From an uncultured Amaricoccus sp. (GTDB taxonomy: Bacteria; Pseudomonadota; Alphaproteobacteria; Rhodobacterales; Rhodobacteraceae), in the NCBI RefSeq assembly GCF_937891315.1, contig NZ_CALAGI010000141.1, positions 1-64,000 on the forward strand: a stretch of DNA of 64,000 nucleotides, read 5' to 3'. Below the pieces are notes generated by a model, which saw nothing but the letters and a program-made list of their open reading frames with translations, made no database searches and was not told the origin of the DNA. Position 1 is the first letter of the stretch. Each line of letters starts with the position of its first letter. A program made the position numbers and the translations under genes. Shown here piece after piece: positions 9,063 to 18,474 of this stretch.

Positions 9063-11342
9063 ATGCGCTCCCACACCCTGACTCTCGTCGGACACCGTCT
9101 GGCGCGCTGGCGTTCAAACCGCAAGGTTTACGCCGTCGCGTTCTGGGTGATGGTGGCGCTGGCGCCGATCCTGGCACTCGCCACCTTCGCGGTTCTGGGC
9201 GAGATGGAATGGCTTGGCGGTGGCCGGCCGCTTCGCGTCATCCTGCTCGCCGATTTCGTCTATGCGCTCGTCGTCGCGGGCTTCGTCGCCCGGCGGCTGG
9301 CCGAGATGATCGCCGCCCGGCGGCGTGGCTCGGCGGGCTCGAACCTGCATCTGCGGCTGGTGCGGTTCTTCACCCTCATCGCGCTGATCCCCACGATCAT
9401 CGTCGCGGTCTTCGCCGCGATCACGCTCAATTTCGGTCTCGAAGGCTGGTTCTCGGACCGGGTGCGCAACGTGGTCTCGAACTCGCTCGCCGCGGCGCAG
9501 GCATACGAGGACGAGCATCGCGTCACCCTGCAGACCGATGCGAGGACCTTGGCGCGGTTCCTCGACGATCAGAAGGCGCGCTACCCGCTGCTGTCCGGCG
9601 GACAGTTGCGCGAACTGCTGACCCGCGGCCAGTTGCAGATGCAGCGCGCGTTGCCAAAGGCCTATGTCATCGACGGCGACCGTGAGTTGCGGGCGCGGGG
9701 CGAGCGCAGCTATCTCTTCGACTACAGCCCACCGACCCCGGAGGAGGTCGAGCGCGCGCGGAATGGCGAGGTGGTCGTCATCCAGGACTGGAAGAACAAC
9801 GAGTTCCGGGCGCTGCTGAAGCTCGACGCCTTCGCCGACTATTTCCTCTATGTCAGCCGCGACGTGGACGGCAAGATCCTGAGCCTGCTCGACGATACCA
9901 AGGAGACCGTCACCCTCTACCAGCAGCTGGAGGCGGACCGCGGGCGCATGGTCTTCGAGTTCGCGCTGATCTATCTCGGCTTCGCGCTCGCGGTGATCCT
10001 GACCGCGATGTGGATGGGCCTCTGGTTCGCCGAGCGGCTGGCGCGCCCCGTCGGCCGACTGGCCGGCGCGGCCGAGCGGGTGGGCCAGGGCGATCTCGAC
10101 GTTCGGGTGCACGAGGAGGAGGGCGAGGACGAGATCGCGCTGCTCGGACGGACCTTCAACGAGATGACCAGGCAGGTGAAGAACCAGCGCGACGCGCTGA
10201 TCGCCGCGAACGAGGAAACCGAACGGCGCCGGCGGCTGTTTGACTCCGTGCTGTCGGGCGTCACGGCCGGTGTGGTCGGTCTCGACGGCCTCGGCCGGAT
10301 CGAGATGCTGAACGCCGCCGCCGCCGGCCTTCTGGGGCTGAACCCGGCCGAGGCGATCGACCGGCCGCTGACCGAGGCGGTCCCGGAGTTCGAGGGCCTG
10401 CTGGAGCGGCTCGATACCCGCAAGGCGCCCGTCACCCAGGCCGAGGTGCGGCTGCGCCGCGACAGCCGCGAGCGCGATCTCCTGGTGCGGATCGCCGCGC
10501 GCGTCGCGGGCGATGGCGCGCTCGAGGGCTATGTCGTTTCCTTCGACGACGTGACCGACCTTGTCATGGCGCAGCGCATGGCCGCCTGGGGCGACGTCGC
10601 CCGGCGCATCGCTCACGAGGTCAAGAATCCGTTAACACCTATTCAACTCTCGGCCGAGCGCCTGCGGCGGAAGTTCGGGCCGATGGTCGGGGACCAGCGC
10701 GCGAGCCTTGAGCAGTATGCCGACGTGATCGTGCGCCAGACCAATGACTTGCGACGCATCGTCGACGAGTTTTCCAAGTTTGCACGGATGCCCGCGCCTG
10801 ATCGAAAACCCCTGGATCTGGGCAAGCTTCTGGGCGAGGCGGTGCTTCTGCAGGAATCCGCTCGTCCGGATATCAACTACGTTCTGACATTGCCCGACCA
10901 CGCCGTTTTGGCGCATCTCGATGGCACGATGATAAATCAGGCCCTGACGAACCTGCTGAAGAACGCCGCGGAGGCCATCGACGACCGGGCGGAGGCCCGC
11001 CACGCCGAGCGGAAGGAGATCCGGGTCGCGCTGACCAGCGACGAGGAAGCGCTCACCATCGACATCCAGGACAATGGCGCCGGGCTGCCCGACGAGCCGG
11101 CGCGGCTGTTCGAACCCTACGTGACGCACCGGGCCAAAGGCACCGGCCTCGGCCTGCCGATCGTCAAGAAGATCGTGGAGGAACACGATGGAACCCTGGA
11201 ACTGAAGCCGGCCCCGATCTTCGATGGCGCCATGGGCGCCGGCGCCTGGGTCCACATGGTCCTGCCGCGCGCCTTGCCCGACCGGCACTGGGAAAGCGAC
11301 GAAAAAAGCAAGATTAGCACCAAGTTGAGAGAGAGCATGTGA
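9063..11342 (+). CDS. ntrY: membrane sensor histidine kinase NtrY
   Basis: 759 aa. At least three N-terminal transmembrane helices and a periplasmic or extracytoplasmic segment (roughly residues 120-290) are followed by another helix near 300-325 and a HAMP domain. Next come a PAS domain, the phosphoacceptor motif RIAHEVKNPLTPIQLSAERL (His518) and an HATPase_c domain (NLLKNAAEAI, IQDNGAGLP, KGTGLGLPIV). NtrY partners with NtrX and has been tied to nitrogen and redox/oxygen signalling in alphaproteobacteria. It starts 37 bp after ntrC without an obvious Shine-Dalgarno. The stop overlaps ntrX by one base (TGATG). Confidence 0.94.
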   Translation: MRSHTLTLVGHRLARWRSNRKVYAVAFWVMVALAPILALATFAVLGEMEWLGGGRPLRVILLADFVYALVVAGFVARRLAEMIAARRRGSAGSNLHLRLVRFFTLIALIPTIIVAVFAAITLNFGLEGWFSDRVRNVVSNSLAAAQAYEDEHRVTLQTDARTLARFLDDQKARYPLLSGGQLRELLTRGQLQMQRALPKAYVIDGDRELRARGERSYLFDYSPPTPEEVERARNGEVVVIQDWKNNEFRALLKLDAFADYFLYVSRDVDGKILSLLDDTKETVTLYQQLEADRGRMVFEFALIYLGFALAVILTAMWMGLWFAERLARPVGRLAGAAERVGQGDLDVRVHEEEGEDEIALLGRTFNEMTRQVKNQRDALIAANEETERRRRLFDSVLSGVTAGVVGLDGLGRIEMLNAAAAGLLGLNPAEAIDRPLTEAVPEFEGLLERLDTRKAPVTQAEVRLRRDSRERDLLVRIAARVAGDGALEGYVVSFDDVTDLVMAQRMAAWGDVARRIAHEVKNPLTPIQLSAERLRRKFGPMVGDQRASLEQYADVIVRQTNDLRRIVDEFSKFARMPAPDRKPLDLGKLLGEAVLLQESARPDINYVLTLPDHAVLAHLDGTMINQALTNLLKNAAEAIDDRAEARHAERKEIRVALTSDEEALTIDIQDNGAGLPDEPARLFEPYVTHRAKGTGLGLPIVKKIVEEHDGTLELKPAPIFDGAMGAGAWVHMVLPRALPDRHWESDEKSKISTKLRESM

Positions 11343-12739
11343 TGACCGACATCCTGGTGGTAGATGACGAGCGAGACATCCGCGCCCTGATCGCCGATAT
11401 CTTGCAGGACGAAGGCCACGGGGTCCGCATGGCCGCCGAGAGCGACGCGGCACTCGCCGAGATCAATACGGCGGCGCCGGATCTCATCATTCTCGATATC
11501 TGGTTGAAAGACAGCCGACTCGACGGGATCGACATCCTGAAGCGCGTAAGGCGCGACAATCCCGCGATTCCGGTGGTGATAATCTCCGGGCACGGCAATA
11601 TCGAGATCGCGGTCGCCGCGATCAAGCAGGGCGCCTACGACTTCATCGAAAAGCCCTTCAATATCGACCAGTTGCTGGTGGTTGTGACGAGGGCGCTCGA
11701 AACCTCCCGGCTGCGGCGCGAGAACGCGGCGCTGCGCGGCCGCGAGACCACGAACACCTCGATGATCGGCTCCAGCGCGGCGTTTCGCGGGCTGAAGGGC
11801 CAGCTCGACAAGGTGGCGCGGACCAACAGCCGCGTCATGTTGAGCGGCCCGGCCGGTTCGGGCAAGGAAGTCGCCGCGCGCTGGATCCATCGCAACAGCG
11901 ACCGCGCCAAGGGCCCGTTCGTGACGGTGAATTCGGCCTCGATCGGCGCCGACCAGATGGAGGAAGTGCTGTTTGGCCGTCAGGGCACCGACCGCGGGGT
12001 CGAGCCCGGGTTGCTCGAGCGGGCGCATACCGGCGTGCTCTTCTTCGACGAGATCGCCGACATGCCGCCGGGCACGCAGTCGAAGATCCTGAGGGTGCTG
12101 GTCGACCAGGCATTCCAGCGCGTCGGCGGTGGTGACACGGTGCGGGTCGATGTGCGGGTGATCTCCGCCACCACGCGCGACCTCTCGCGGGAAGTCGCGG
12201 CGGGGCGTTTCCGCACCGAGCTCTTCCACCGGCTGAACGTGGTGCCGGTCTCGGTGCCGGGGCTCGAGGCGCGGCGCGAGGACATTCCCGACCTCGCGCG
12301 GCACTTCCTGGCCGAGCTCAGCGCGAGCCAGGGCCTCGCCCCGCGGCCGCTGTCGGCCGAGGCCGAGGCGCAACTGCAGACCATGCGCTGGCCCGGCAAT
12401 GTCCGCCAGCTGCGCAACGCGCTCGAACGGGCGCTGATCCTCGGCGCGGACCATGGGCCGATCGAGCCTGAGGAATTGATCCCCGAGACACAGGCGAATG
12501 GCGCGGCGGCGGGCGGAATGCTCGGCGCCGCCTTCGCCGGCCTCGCCCTGCGCGAAGCGCGCGAGATGTTCGAGCGGGAGTACCTCATCGCCCAGATCAA
12601 CCGGTTCGGCGGCAATATCTCGCGGACGGCGAGCTTCGTTGGAATGGAGCGCTCGGCCTTGCATCGCAAGCTCAAATCGCTGAACGTCATCTCCGCTGGC
12701 CGCAACGGCCGGACCGAGGACGCCGAGGAGCACGTCTGA
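11342..12739 (+). CDS. ntrX: response regulator NtrX
   Basis: 465 aa: receiver with Asp52 (LIILDIWLKD), AAA+ domain (Walker A GPAGSGKE, Walker B GVLFFDEIADM) and a C-terminal Fis-type helix-turn-helix (GNISRTASFVGMERSALHRK). Where an NtrC-type activator carries GAFTGA, this protein reads FGRQGTDRGVEPGLLERA, so the sigma-54 contact loop is absent, as described for other alphaproteobacterial NtrX. It probably regulates by DNA binding without sigma-54 activation. ATG 11342 was preferred over an in-frame GTG three bases earlier. Confidence 0.93.
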   Translation: MTDILVVDDERDIRALIADILQDEGHGVRMAAESDAALAEINTAAPDLIILDIWLKDSRLDGIDILKRVRRDNPAIPVVIISGHGNIEIAVAAIKQGAYDFIEKPFNIDQLLVVVTRALETSRLRRENAALRGRETTNTSMIGSSAAFRGLKGQLDKVARTNSRVMLSGPAGSGKEVAARWIHRNSDRAKGPFVTVNSASIGADQMEEVLFGRQGTDRGVEPGLLERAHTGVLFFDEIADMPPGTQSKILRVLVDQAFQRVGGGDTVRVDVRVISATTRDLSREVAAGRFRTELFHRLNVVPVSVPGLEARREDIPDLARHFLAELSASQGLAPRPLSAEAEAQLQTMRWPGNVRQLRNALERALILGADHGPIEPEELIPETQANGAAAGGMLGAAFAGLALREAREMFEREYLIAQINRFGGNISRTASFVGMERSALHRKLKSLNVISAGRNGRTEDAEEHV

Positions 12740-12788
12740 CAATCTGACCGATTGACGGGGCATCGGCGCCGGAGCTCAAGGCGACGGC

Positions 12789-14174
12789 ATGAAGATCATC
12801 ATCTGCGGCGCGGGCCAGGTTGGCGGGCAGATCGCCCGGCATCTCGCGCGCGAGGAAGGCAGCGGTAGCGTCACGGTGGTCGATAGCGACCCCGCGCTGG
12901 TGCGCCGGCTGACCGACGCCTACGACGTCGGCGGCATCACCGGCTTCGCCTCTCATCCCGACATCCTGGAGCAGGCGGGCGCGCGCGACGCCGACATGGT
13001 GATCGCGGCGACGCAGTCGGACGAAGTGAACATGGTCGTCTGCCAGGTGGCGCATTCGATCTTCGCCGTGCCGCGGAAGATTGCCCGGCTGCGCTCGCAA
13101 GCCTACCTCGACGCGGTCTATTCCGATCTCTACCGCACGGGTCATCTGCCGATCGACGTGGTGATCTCGCCGGAGTTCGCCGTGGCCGAAGCCGTGACCC
13201 AGCGGCTGGCCGCGCCCTCGGCCTTCGATATCCAGAGCTTTCTCGATGGCGCGGCGCAGCTGATCGGCGTCTCGCTCGATGGCGCCTGCGCGGTGCTGAA
13301 CACCTCGCTGCGCCAGCTGAGCGAACTTTTCTCGACGTTGCGGGTGGTGGTGGTCGGTGTGCGGCGGGCCGAGCGCCTGTTCGTGCCGGAGCCGGAGGAC
13401 CAGCTGTTCGTCGGCGATCAGATCTATGCGATCGCGGCCAGCGAGGACGTGCCGCGGGTGATGGACGTCTTTGGCAAGACCCGTCTCGGCGTCGATCGGG
13501 CGCTGATCATCGGCGCCGGGAACATCGGGCTGCACGTGGCCCGCCGCCTGGAGGAAGCCCAGGGCCGGAAGGTGCGGCTGAAGATCATCGAGCGCAACCG
13601 CGCGCGGGCGGAATTCGCCTCGGACAGCCTGAAGCGGACGGTTGTCCTGCAAGGCGACGGGCTCGATCTCGATCTGCTGGAGGAGGCTGGCGTCTCGACG
13701 AGCGACGCCGTGCTGGCGCTGACCGACGACGACAAGACCAACATCCTCGCCTGCGTGCGCGCCAAGACCGAGGGCGCCAAGCTGACCGTGGCGCTGGTCA
13801 ATGATCCGTCGCTGATCGGGTTGATCGCGCCGATGGGGATCGACGCCTATGTGAACCCGCGCTCGACCACGGTCTCGTCGATCCTGCGCTATGTCCGGCA
13901 CGGCCGGATCCGCGCGGTCTATTCGATCGGCGACGCGGACGCGGAGGTGATCGAGGCACAGGTGCTCGGCACATCGCCGATCGCGGGCAAGCTCGTCCGC
14001 GACGCCGATCTGCCAGCGGCCGCGCTGTTCGGGGTCATCCGCAAGAAGGATCAGGTGATGGTGCCAAGGGGGGACACGCGTCTGGCCGAGGGCGACCTGC
14101 TCACCATCTTCGCCATGCGCGGCTCGGTCGCCGAGGTGGAACGGTTGTTCCAGGCCGGCCTGGACTTCTTCTGA
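12789..14174 (+). CDS. trkA: Trk potassium uptake NAD-binding subunit TrkA
   Basis: 461 aa, a cytoplasmic peripheral regulator of the Trk K+ channel. There are two RCK modules: an N-terminal Rossmann fold beginning IIICGAGQVGGQIAR with its RCK_C, and a second starting at RALIIGAGNIGLHVARRL near residue 239, followed by a final RCK_C domain. This duplicated architecture is that of enterobacterial TrkA. ATG 12789 follows AAGGCGACGGC. It is 6 bp from trkH and lies downstream of ntrYX in the conserved Rhodobacterales order. Confidence 0.95.
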   Translation: MKIIICGAGQVGGQIARHLAREEGSGSVTVVDSDPALVRRLTDAYDVGGITGFASHPDILEQAGARDADMVIAATQSDEVNMVVCQVAHSIFAVPRKIARLRSQAYLDAVYSDLYRTGHLPIDVVISPEFAVAEAVTQRLAAPSAFDIQSFLDGAAQLIGVSLDGACAVLNTSLRQLSELFSTLRVVVVGVRRAERLFVPEPEDQLFVGDQIYAIAASEDVPRVMDVFGKTRLGVDRALIIGAGNIGLHVARRLEEAQGRKVRLKIIERNRARAEFASDSLKRTVVLQGDGLDLDLLEEAGVSTSDAVLALTDDDKTNILACVRAKTEGAKLTVALVNDPSLIGLIAPMGIDAYVNPRSTTVSSILRYVRHGRIRAVYSIGDADAEVIEAQVLGTSPIAGKLVRDADLPAAALFGVIRKKDQVMVPRGDTRLAEGDLLTIFAMRGSVAEVERLFQAGLDFF

Positions 14175-14180
14175 ACCCGA

Positions 14181-15680
14181 ATGGGCCTGCTCCGCCGCTT
14201 TCCGGGTTTCATCATTCTCCTGATGATCTCCTCGGCCCTGATGGCGGCGCCGGCCCTGCACGCGGCGCGACTGGAGGATTGGCCGACGGCGCGCGTCTTC
14301 GCCGACCACGCGCTGTTTCTGCTGGCCTTGTCGGTCATTCTCGGACTCGCGACCATGAACCGGGTCCCGCGCAGCGTGGCGCGCTATCACCTCGTCACGC
14401 TCCTTCTCGCCTTCGCGCTGATCCCGGTGGCGCTGGCGGCGCCAGTCGAGGCGCTGGTGCCCGGCCTCTCCTTCGGCCGTGCCTATTTCGAGATGCTCTC
14501 CTGCCTTACCACCACCGGGGCGAGCCTGTTCGAACGGAACACCGAACTGCCCGAGCCCCTGCATTTCTGGCGTGCGTTGGTCGGCTGGATGGGCGGTTTG
14601 CTCGTTCTGGTCACGGCCTTCTCGATCCTCGCACCACTCAATCTCGGGGGATTTGAGCTTCGGCTGGGCGGCGGCGCGGTGGAAAGCCGGCACAGCGCCA
14701 CCGTCGAGGAGGCGGGTCGGCGCATCGCCCGCTTCACCCGGGTCATCGCCCCGATCTATGGCGGGCTGACCGGCGCGCTGGCGCTGGCGCTGATCTTCGC
14801 GGGGGACCGGCCGTTCATCGCGATCTGCCATGCCATGAGCACACTCTCGACCAGTGGCATCTCGCCCGTCGGCGGGTTGTCGGGCGGTCAGTCGGGCTTC
14901 CTCGGCGAACTCGCCATCGCGATCTGCCTGCTGCCCGCCGTCTCGCACCATATCCTCGGCTATGAGCGGCGTCGGCGGACCATGCCGAATCCGCGCGATC
15001 CCGAACTCGAGCTCATGCTGATCACGGTATCGGCCGTGACCCTGCTCTTGTTCCTGCGCAGCTATATCGGCGCGGCCGAGATAGACCGTCAGGGCAATCT
15101 GCTGGCTTCCGCCAAGGCGATCTGGGGCGGGATGTTCACGACCCTGTCGTTCCTGACCACGACCGGCTTTGCCAGCAACGACTGGCGCACCATGCAGCTC
15201 TGGTCGAACATGCCCTCGCCGGGCGTCATCCTGATGGGCGTCGCGGTGATGGGTGGTGGCGTCGCCACCACCGCGGGCGGGGTGAAGCTGCTGCGAATCT
15301 ATTCGCTCTATCGGCAGGGCCTGCGCGAGATGGAGCTTCTGGTCCATCCGAGCAGCCTCGGACGGAGAGGGCAGGGGGACCACATCATCACGGCGCGCGG
15401 CGCGCGAATCGCCTTCATCTTCCTGTTGCTGTTTCTCATCGCCATGGCGCTGGTGATGATCGGACTGGCCGCGACGGGCCTGAACTTCGAGACAAGCCTG
15501 ACCCTCGCGATCGCCGGATTGACCACGACCGGACCCTTGATCGACACTTTGGGCGGCGGGACAGGATACCAGGATCTCGGAGACGCATCGCTGGCGATTC
15601 TGTGCGCTGCGATGATCGTCGGCCGTTTGGAAACCCTAGTGATCGTCGCGCTTTTCAACCCGGGCTTCTGGAGAGGCTGA
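14181..15680 (+). CDS. trkH: potassium uptake membrane subunit TrkH
   Basis: 499 aa polytopic inner-membrane protein, the ion-conducting subunit partnered with TrkA. Repeated pore-loop signatures typical of the family are visible: SCLTTTGASLF near residue 110, CHAMSTLSTSGISPVGG near 215, TTLSFLTTTGFASND near 320 and the last repeat IAGLTTTGPLID near 445. The usual length is about 480-500 aa. The ribosome binding site lies inside the end of trkA. Confidence 0.95.
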   Translation: MGLLRRFPGFIILLMISSALMAAPALHAARLEDWPTARVFADHALFLLALSVILGLATMNRVPRSVARYHLVTLLLAFALIPVALAAPVEALVPGLSFGRAYFEMLSCLTTTGASLFERNTELPEPLHFWRALVGWMGGLLVLVTAFSILAPLNLGGFELRLGGGAVESRHSATVEEAGRRIARFTRVIAPIYGGLTGALALALIFAGDRPFIAICHAMSTLSTSGISPVGGLSGGQSGFLGELAIAICLLPAVSHHILGYERRRRTMPNPRDPELELMLITVSAVTLLLFLRSYIGAAEIDRQGNLLASAKAIWGGMFTTLSFLTTTGFASNDWRTMQLWSNMPSPGVILMGVAVMGGGVATTAGGVKLLRIYSLYRQGLREMELLVHPSSLGRRGQGDHIITARGARIAFIFLLLFLIAMALVMIGLAATGLNFETSLTLAIAGLTTTGPLIDTLGGGTGYQDLGDASLAILCAAMIVGRLETLVIVALFNPGFWRG

Positions 15681-15832
15681 AATTTGTGCTGCGCTGCGGC
15701 AAAAACATCATCCTGACGGAAAATTGGCGCCGCGCTCTGGCAAAGGCTTCTCCGCCGTTACATACTCAGGCGCACAACAACAACAGAGATCCCCGGATAG
15801 GGCGATCGTCATACAACTGAAGGCTGAAAAAA
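15681..15832 (+). promoter_or_regulatory. hfq leader and probable promoter region
   Basis: This 152-bp gap between trkH and hfq is more A/T-rich than its surroundings and is the likely site of a separate hfq promoter, since hfq is usually strongly expressed. I could not fix a convincing -35/-10 pair. A Shine-Dalgarno-like AAGG precedes the A-tract just before the hfq ATG. Confidence 0.3.
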
Positions 15833-16069
15833 ATGGCTGCCGACAAGCAAAACCTGCAGGACGCCTTTCTCAACAACGTTCGCAAGGCGAAGGTCCCGGT
15901 CACGATCTTCCTGATGAACGGCGTGAAGCTGCAAGGCGTAATCACCTGGTTCGACAATTTTTGCGTGCTGCTGCGTCGTGACGGCCAGTCGCAGCTGGTG
16001 TACAAGCATGCGATATCGACGGTGATGCCGTCGCAACCGATCACGCTCTACGAGGCCGAGGATAACTGA
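15833..16069 (+). CDS. hfq: RNA chaperone Hfq
   Basis: 78 aa, an Sm-like protein that forms hexameric rings pairing small RNAs with mRNAs. Sm1 and Sm2 motifs are clear: NLQDAFLNNVRKAKVPVTIF with the proximal-face Gln, MNGVKLQGVITWFDNF, and the Hfq signature LVYKHAISTVMP. The C-terminal tail is very short (about 8 residues after the core), as usual in alphaproteobacteria. It is followed after 13 bp by hflX, the standard partner. Confidence 0.98.
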   Translation: MAADKQNLQDAFLNNVRKAKVPVTIFLMNGVKLQGVITWFDNFCVLLRRDGQSQLVYKHAISTVMPSQPITLYEAEDN

Positions 16070-16082
16070 TTTCAATGCTCGG

Positions 16083-17345
16083 ATGCGGACACTGGTCCTG
16101 CATCCCGTTCGTCACGGTTCGCGACATGCGAGCAGCCAGCGCGATCCGTCGGACGCGCTGGCCGAGGTCGTGAGGCTGTCCGAGGCGCTGGATCTCGAGA
16201 TCGTCGGCGCCGAGGTCGTGCCGGTGCCCAAGGCGCGGGCCGCGACGCTGTTTGGCACCGGAAAGCTCGCCGAGCTGGGAGAGCGCGTCACCGAGGGTGA
16301 GGCGGGTCTGGTGATCGTGGACGGGCCGCTGTCGCCGGTGCAGCAGCGCAATCTGGAAAAGGCCTGGAAGGCCAAGGTGCTCGACCGCACCGGCCTCATC
16401 CTCGAGATCTTCGGCGACCGCGCCCGGACCCGGGAAGGTGTGCTGCAGGTCGAGCTCGCGCATCTCAGCTACCAGAAATCGCGGTTGGTCCGCAGCTGGA
16501 CCCACCTCGAGCGGCAGCGCGGCGGCGTCGGCTTCCTCGGCGGCCCCGGCGAGACCCAGATCGAGGCCGACCGGCGGGCGCTGGACGAGAAGATCGTGCG
16601 CATTCGGCAAGCGCTCGGCAAAGTGGTGCGGACGCGGGGCCAGCATCGCGCGGCGCGGGCGCGGCTCGACTATCCGATCGTCGCGCTCGTCGGCTATACC
16701 AACGCCGGAAAATCCACGCTTTTCAATCGCCTGACCGGCGCTTCGGTGCTGGCCAAGGATATGCTTTTCGCAACGCTCGATCCGACCATGCGGGCCATCG
16801 ACCTGCCCGGCGGGCGCCGGGTGATCCTGTCGGACACCGTCGGTTTCATCTCCGACCTGCCACACCAGCTGGTGGCGGCCTTCCGCGCGACGCTGGAGGA
16901 GGTTCTGGACGCCGATCTCATCCTGCATGTCCGCGACATCTCGCATCACGAGAGCGAGCATCAGGCCGAGAACGTGCGCGCGATCCTCGGCGAACTCGGG
17001 CTTGGGCAGGAAGCGCTCGGTCGCCTGATCGAGGTCTGGAACAAGGTCGACGCGCTCGACCCCGAACAGGCGGAGGCGACGCGCCAGATCGCGGCGCGGA
17101 CGCAACGCACGCATGTGATCTCGGCGTTGACCGGGGATGGTGTGCCCGAACTGTTGGCGGCGATCCAGAGCGACCTGACGGAGCCCGCGCGGGACGAAAC
17201 GCTGCGGCTTGGCTTCGACCAGGGGCGGCGGCGGGCCTGGCTCTTCGACCATGATCTCGTGACGTCGGAGCGGCAGACCGAAATGGGTTATGAAATGGCG
17301 GTGCGCTGGACCGAACGCGACCGAAGCCAGTTTGATACGCTGTAA
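16083..17345 (+). CDS. hflX: ribosome-associated GTPase HflX
   Basis: 420 aa. An N-terminal HflX-specific domain (with GTGKLAEL and VDGPLSPVQQRNLE) is followed by a helical linker (ERQRGGVGFLGGPGETQIE) and a G domain: G1 GYTNAGKSTLFN from residue 204, G2 FATLDPTMR, G3 DTVGFI, G4 NKVD. It binds the 50S subunit and rescues or splits stalled ribosomes under stress. ATG 16083 is used; an earlier ATG at 16075 is out of frame. It ends 9 bp from the convergent miaA. Confidence 0.95.
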   Translation: MRTLVLHPVRHGSRHASSQRDPSDALAEVVRLSEALDLEIVGAEVVPVPKARAATLFGTGKLAELGERVTEGEAGLVIVDGPLSPVQQRNLEKAWKAKVLDRTGLILEIFGDRARTREGVLQVELAHLSYQKSRLVRSWTHLERQRGGVGFLGGPGETQIEADRRALDEKIVRIRQALGKVVRTRGQHRAARARLDYPIVALVGYTNAGKSTLFNRLTGASVLAKDMLFATLDPTMRAIDLPGGRRVILSDTVGFISDLPHQLVAAFRATLEEVLDADLILHVRDISHHESEHQAENVRAILGELGLGQEALGRLIEVWNKVDALDPEQAEATRQIAARTQRTHVISALTGDGVPELLAAIQSDLTEPARDETLRLGFDQGRRRAWLFDHDLVTSERQTEMGYEMAVRWTERDRSQFDTL

Positions 17346-17354
17346 CGTATTGAT

Positions 17355-18263
17355 TTAACTCGGTATTTCAACGACCGCGTCGGCATCGGCGGGGTCGATC
17401 CACGTCCAGTCGGCCATGCGGTTGCGAAACCAGGTGCGCTGCCGCTTGGCGAACTGGCGCGTGGCGGTCACGGCCTGATCGATGGCGGTATCAAGCGGCA
17501 GCGCGCCATCGAGGAAAGCCATCAGTTCACGCGCACCCAACGCCCGGGCCGAGGGCAGTGACAGGTCGAATCCGCCGTCGCGGAACGCCGCGCATTCCTC
17601 CAGAGCGCCGCCGGCGACCATTTTGTGAAATCTGTTGGTTATGTTATTGTTAAGACGGGATATATCTGGCTGTAGAACCACGCGGACGGCGCTGTCCGGG
17701 TCGATCAGTGGCGTTGCGCGGGCGGATTGCCAGTCAATCATGCCGCGCCCGGTGGCGGTGACGACTTCCCAGGCGCGTTGAACCCGCATCGGATTGGCGC
17801 GATCGATCCGTGCGAGCGTGATCGGGTCAAGCCGCGCCAGATCGGCGATCAGCGCCTCGGGTCCGTCGTGGCGCAGGATCGCCTCGGATCGCGTGCGAAC
17901 CTCTGGCGCGATCGCCGGGATCTCTGCGAGGCCGGAGGTCAGCGCGCTGAGATAAAGCCCGGTGCCGCCGACGATGATGGCGCGCCGGCGCTGACGCGCC
18001 AGATCGGCGAGCAACGGCGCGAGGTCGCGCAGCCAGGCGCCGACCGAATAGATCTCGGTACAAGCTACATGGCCGTAGAGCGCATGCGGCGCGCGCGCCA
18101 GATCCTCGGGATCGGGCCGAGCGGACAGAACCCGCCAGCAGGAATAGACCTGCAGCGCATCCGCGTTGAGCACGACACCACCATCGCGCTCAGCCACGCG
18201 CAGGGCGAGCGCCGATTTGCCGCTGGCGGTCGGTCCTGCGATGATCACGGGTGCAAGCGCCAT
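17355..18263 (-). CDS. miaA: tRNA dimethylallyltransferase MiaA
   Basis: 302 aa. It transfers a dimethylallyl group from DMAPP to A37 of UNN-decoding tRNAs. The P-loop IAGPTASGKSALAL is at the N-terminus, followed by NADALQVY, IVGGTGLYLSAL and the C-terminal ATRQFAKRQRTWFRNR. ATG 18263 gives the family start. AAGGAG lies about 14 bases upstream, rather far, and is partly inside a hairpin (18281-18300). Confidence 0.94.
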   Translation of the reverse strand: MALAPVIIAGPTASGKSALALRVAERDGGVVLNADALQVYSCWRVLSARPDPEDLARAPHALYGHVACTEIYSVGAWLRDLAPLLADLARQRRRAIIVGGTGLYLSALTSGLAEIPAIAPEVRTRSEAILRHDGPEALIADLARLDPITLARIDRANPMRVQRAWEVVTATGRGMIDWQSARATPLIDPDSAVRVVLQPDISRLNNNITNRFHKMVAGGALEECAAFRDGGFDLSLPSARALGARELMAFLDGALPLDTAIDQAVTATRQFAKRQRTWFRNRMADWTWIDPADADAVVEIPS

Positions 18264-18280
18264 CAGGTCAAATCCAACTC

Positions 18281-18300
18281 CTTGATTCCGAGAATCAAAG
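18281..18300 (-). promoter_or_regulatory. leader hairpin overlapping the miaA Shine-Dalgarno
   Basis: A perfect 7-bp inverted repeat TTGATTC/GAATCAA with a 3-base loop (18282-18298) extends in RNA by a G-U and a C-G pair. Its 3' arm contains the first bases of the AAGGAG upstream of miaA. It could mask the ribosome binding site or act as an operator. No trans-acting factor is evident. Confidence 0.35.
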
Positions 18301-18317
18301 AACACAACATAATCTGG

Positions 18318-18323
18318 ATTATA
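18318..18323 (-). promoter_or_regulatory. candidate -10 box for miaA
   Basis: The minus strand carries a perfect TATAAT within an A/T-rich patch (18301-18330) unusual for this window. A -35 match at the right distance is poor. The 211-bp gap is divergent, so the same patch (with the inverted repeat ATAATC-TG-GATTAT at 18309-18322) may also serve the rightward importer operon. Confidence 0.35.
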
Positions 18324-18474
18324 CGAATATCCGATCCGCCCGAATTCGATCGCGCCCCCTGTCGCTGGCGGCTGGTTTCCGTTGTGAACGCGCCGAGAGA
18401 AACATTGACCTGAGGTCGAATCCGTTCTGCAATGGCCCCGACTTTCAAGCCAGCGATGGCACAGGGGGATTACG

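Noticed and set aside
12687..15383. Leftward open frame of about 900 codons
   Set aside because: Antisense to trkA and trkH; composition is typical of a shadow frame.
18407..18417. Palindrome GACCTGAGGTC upstream of the importer operon
   Set aside because: Short and not tied to a known regulator; possible operator but not distinguishable from chance.
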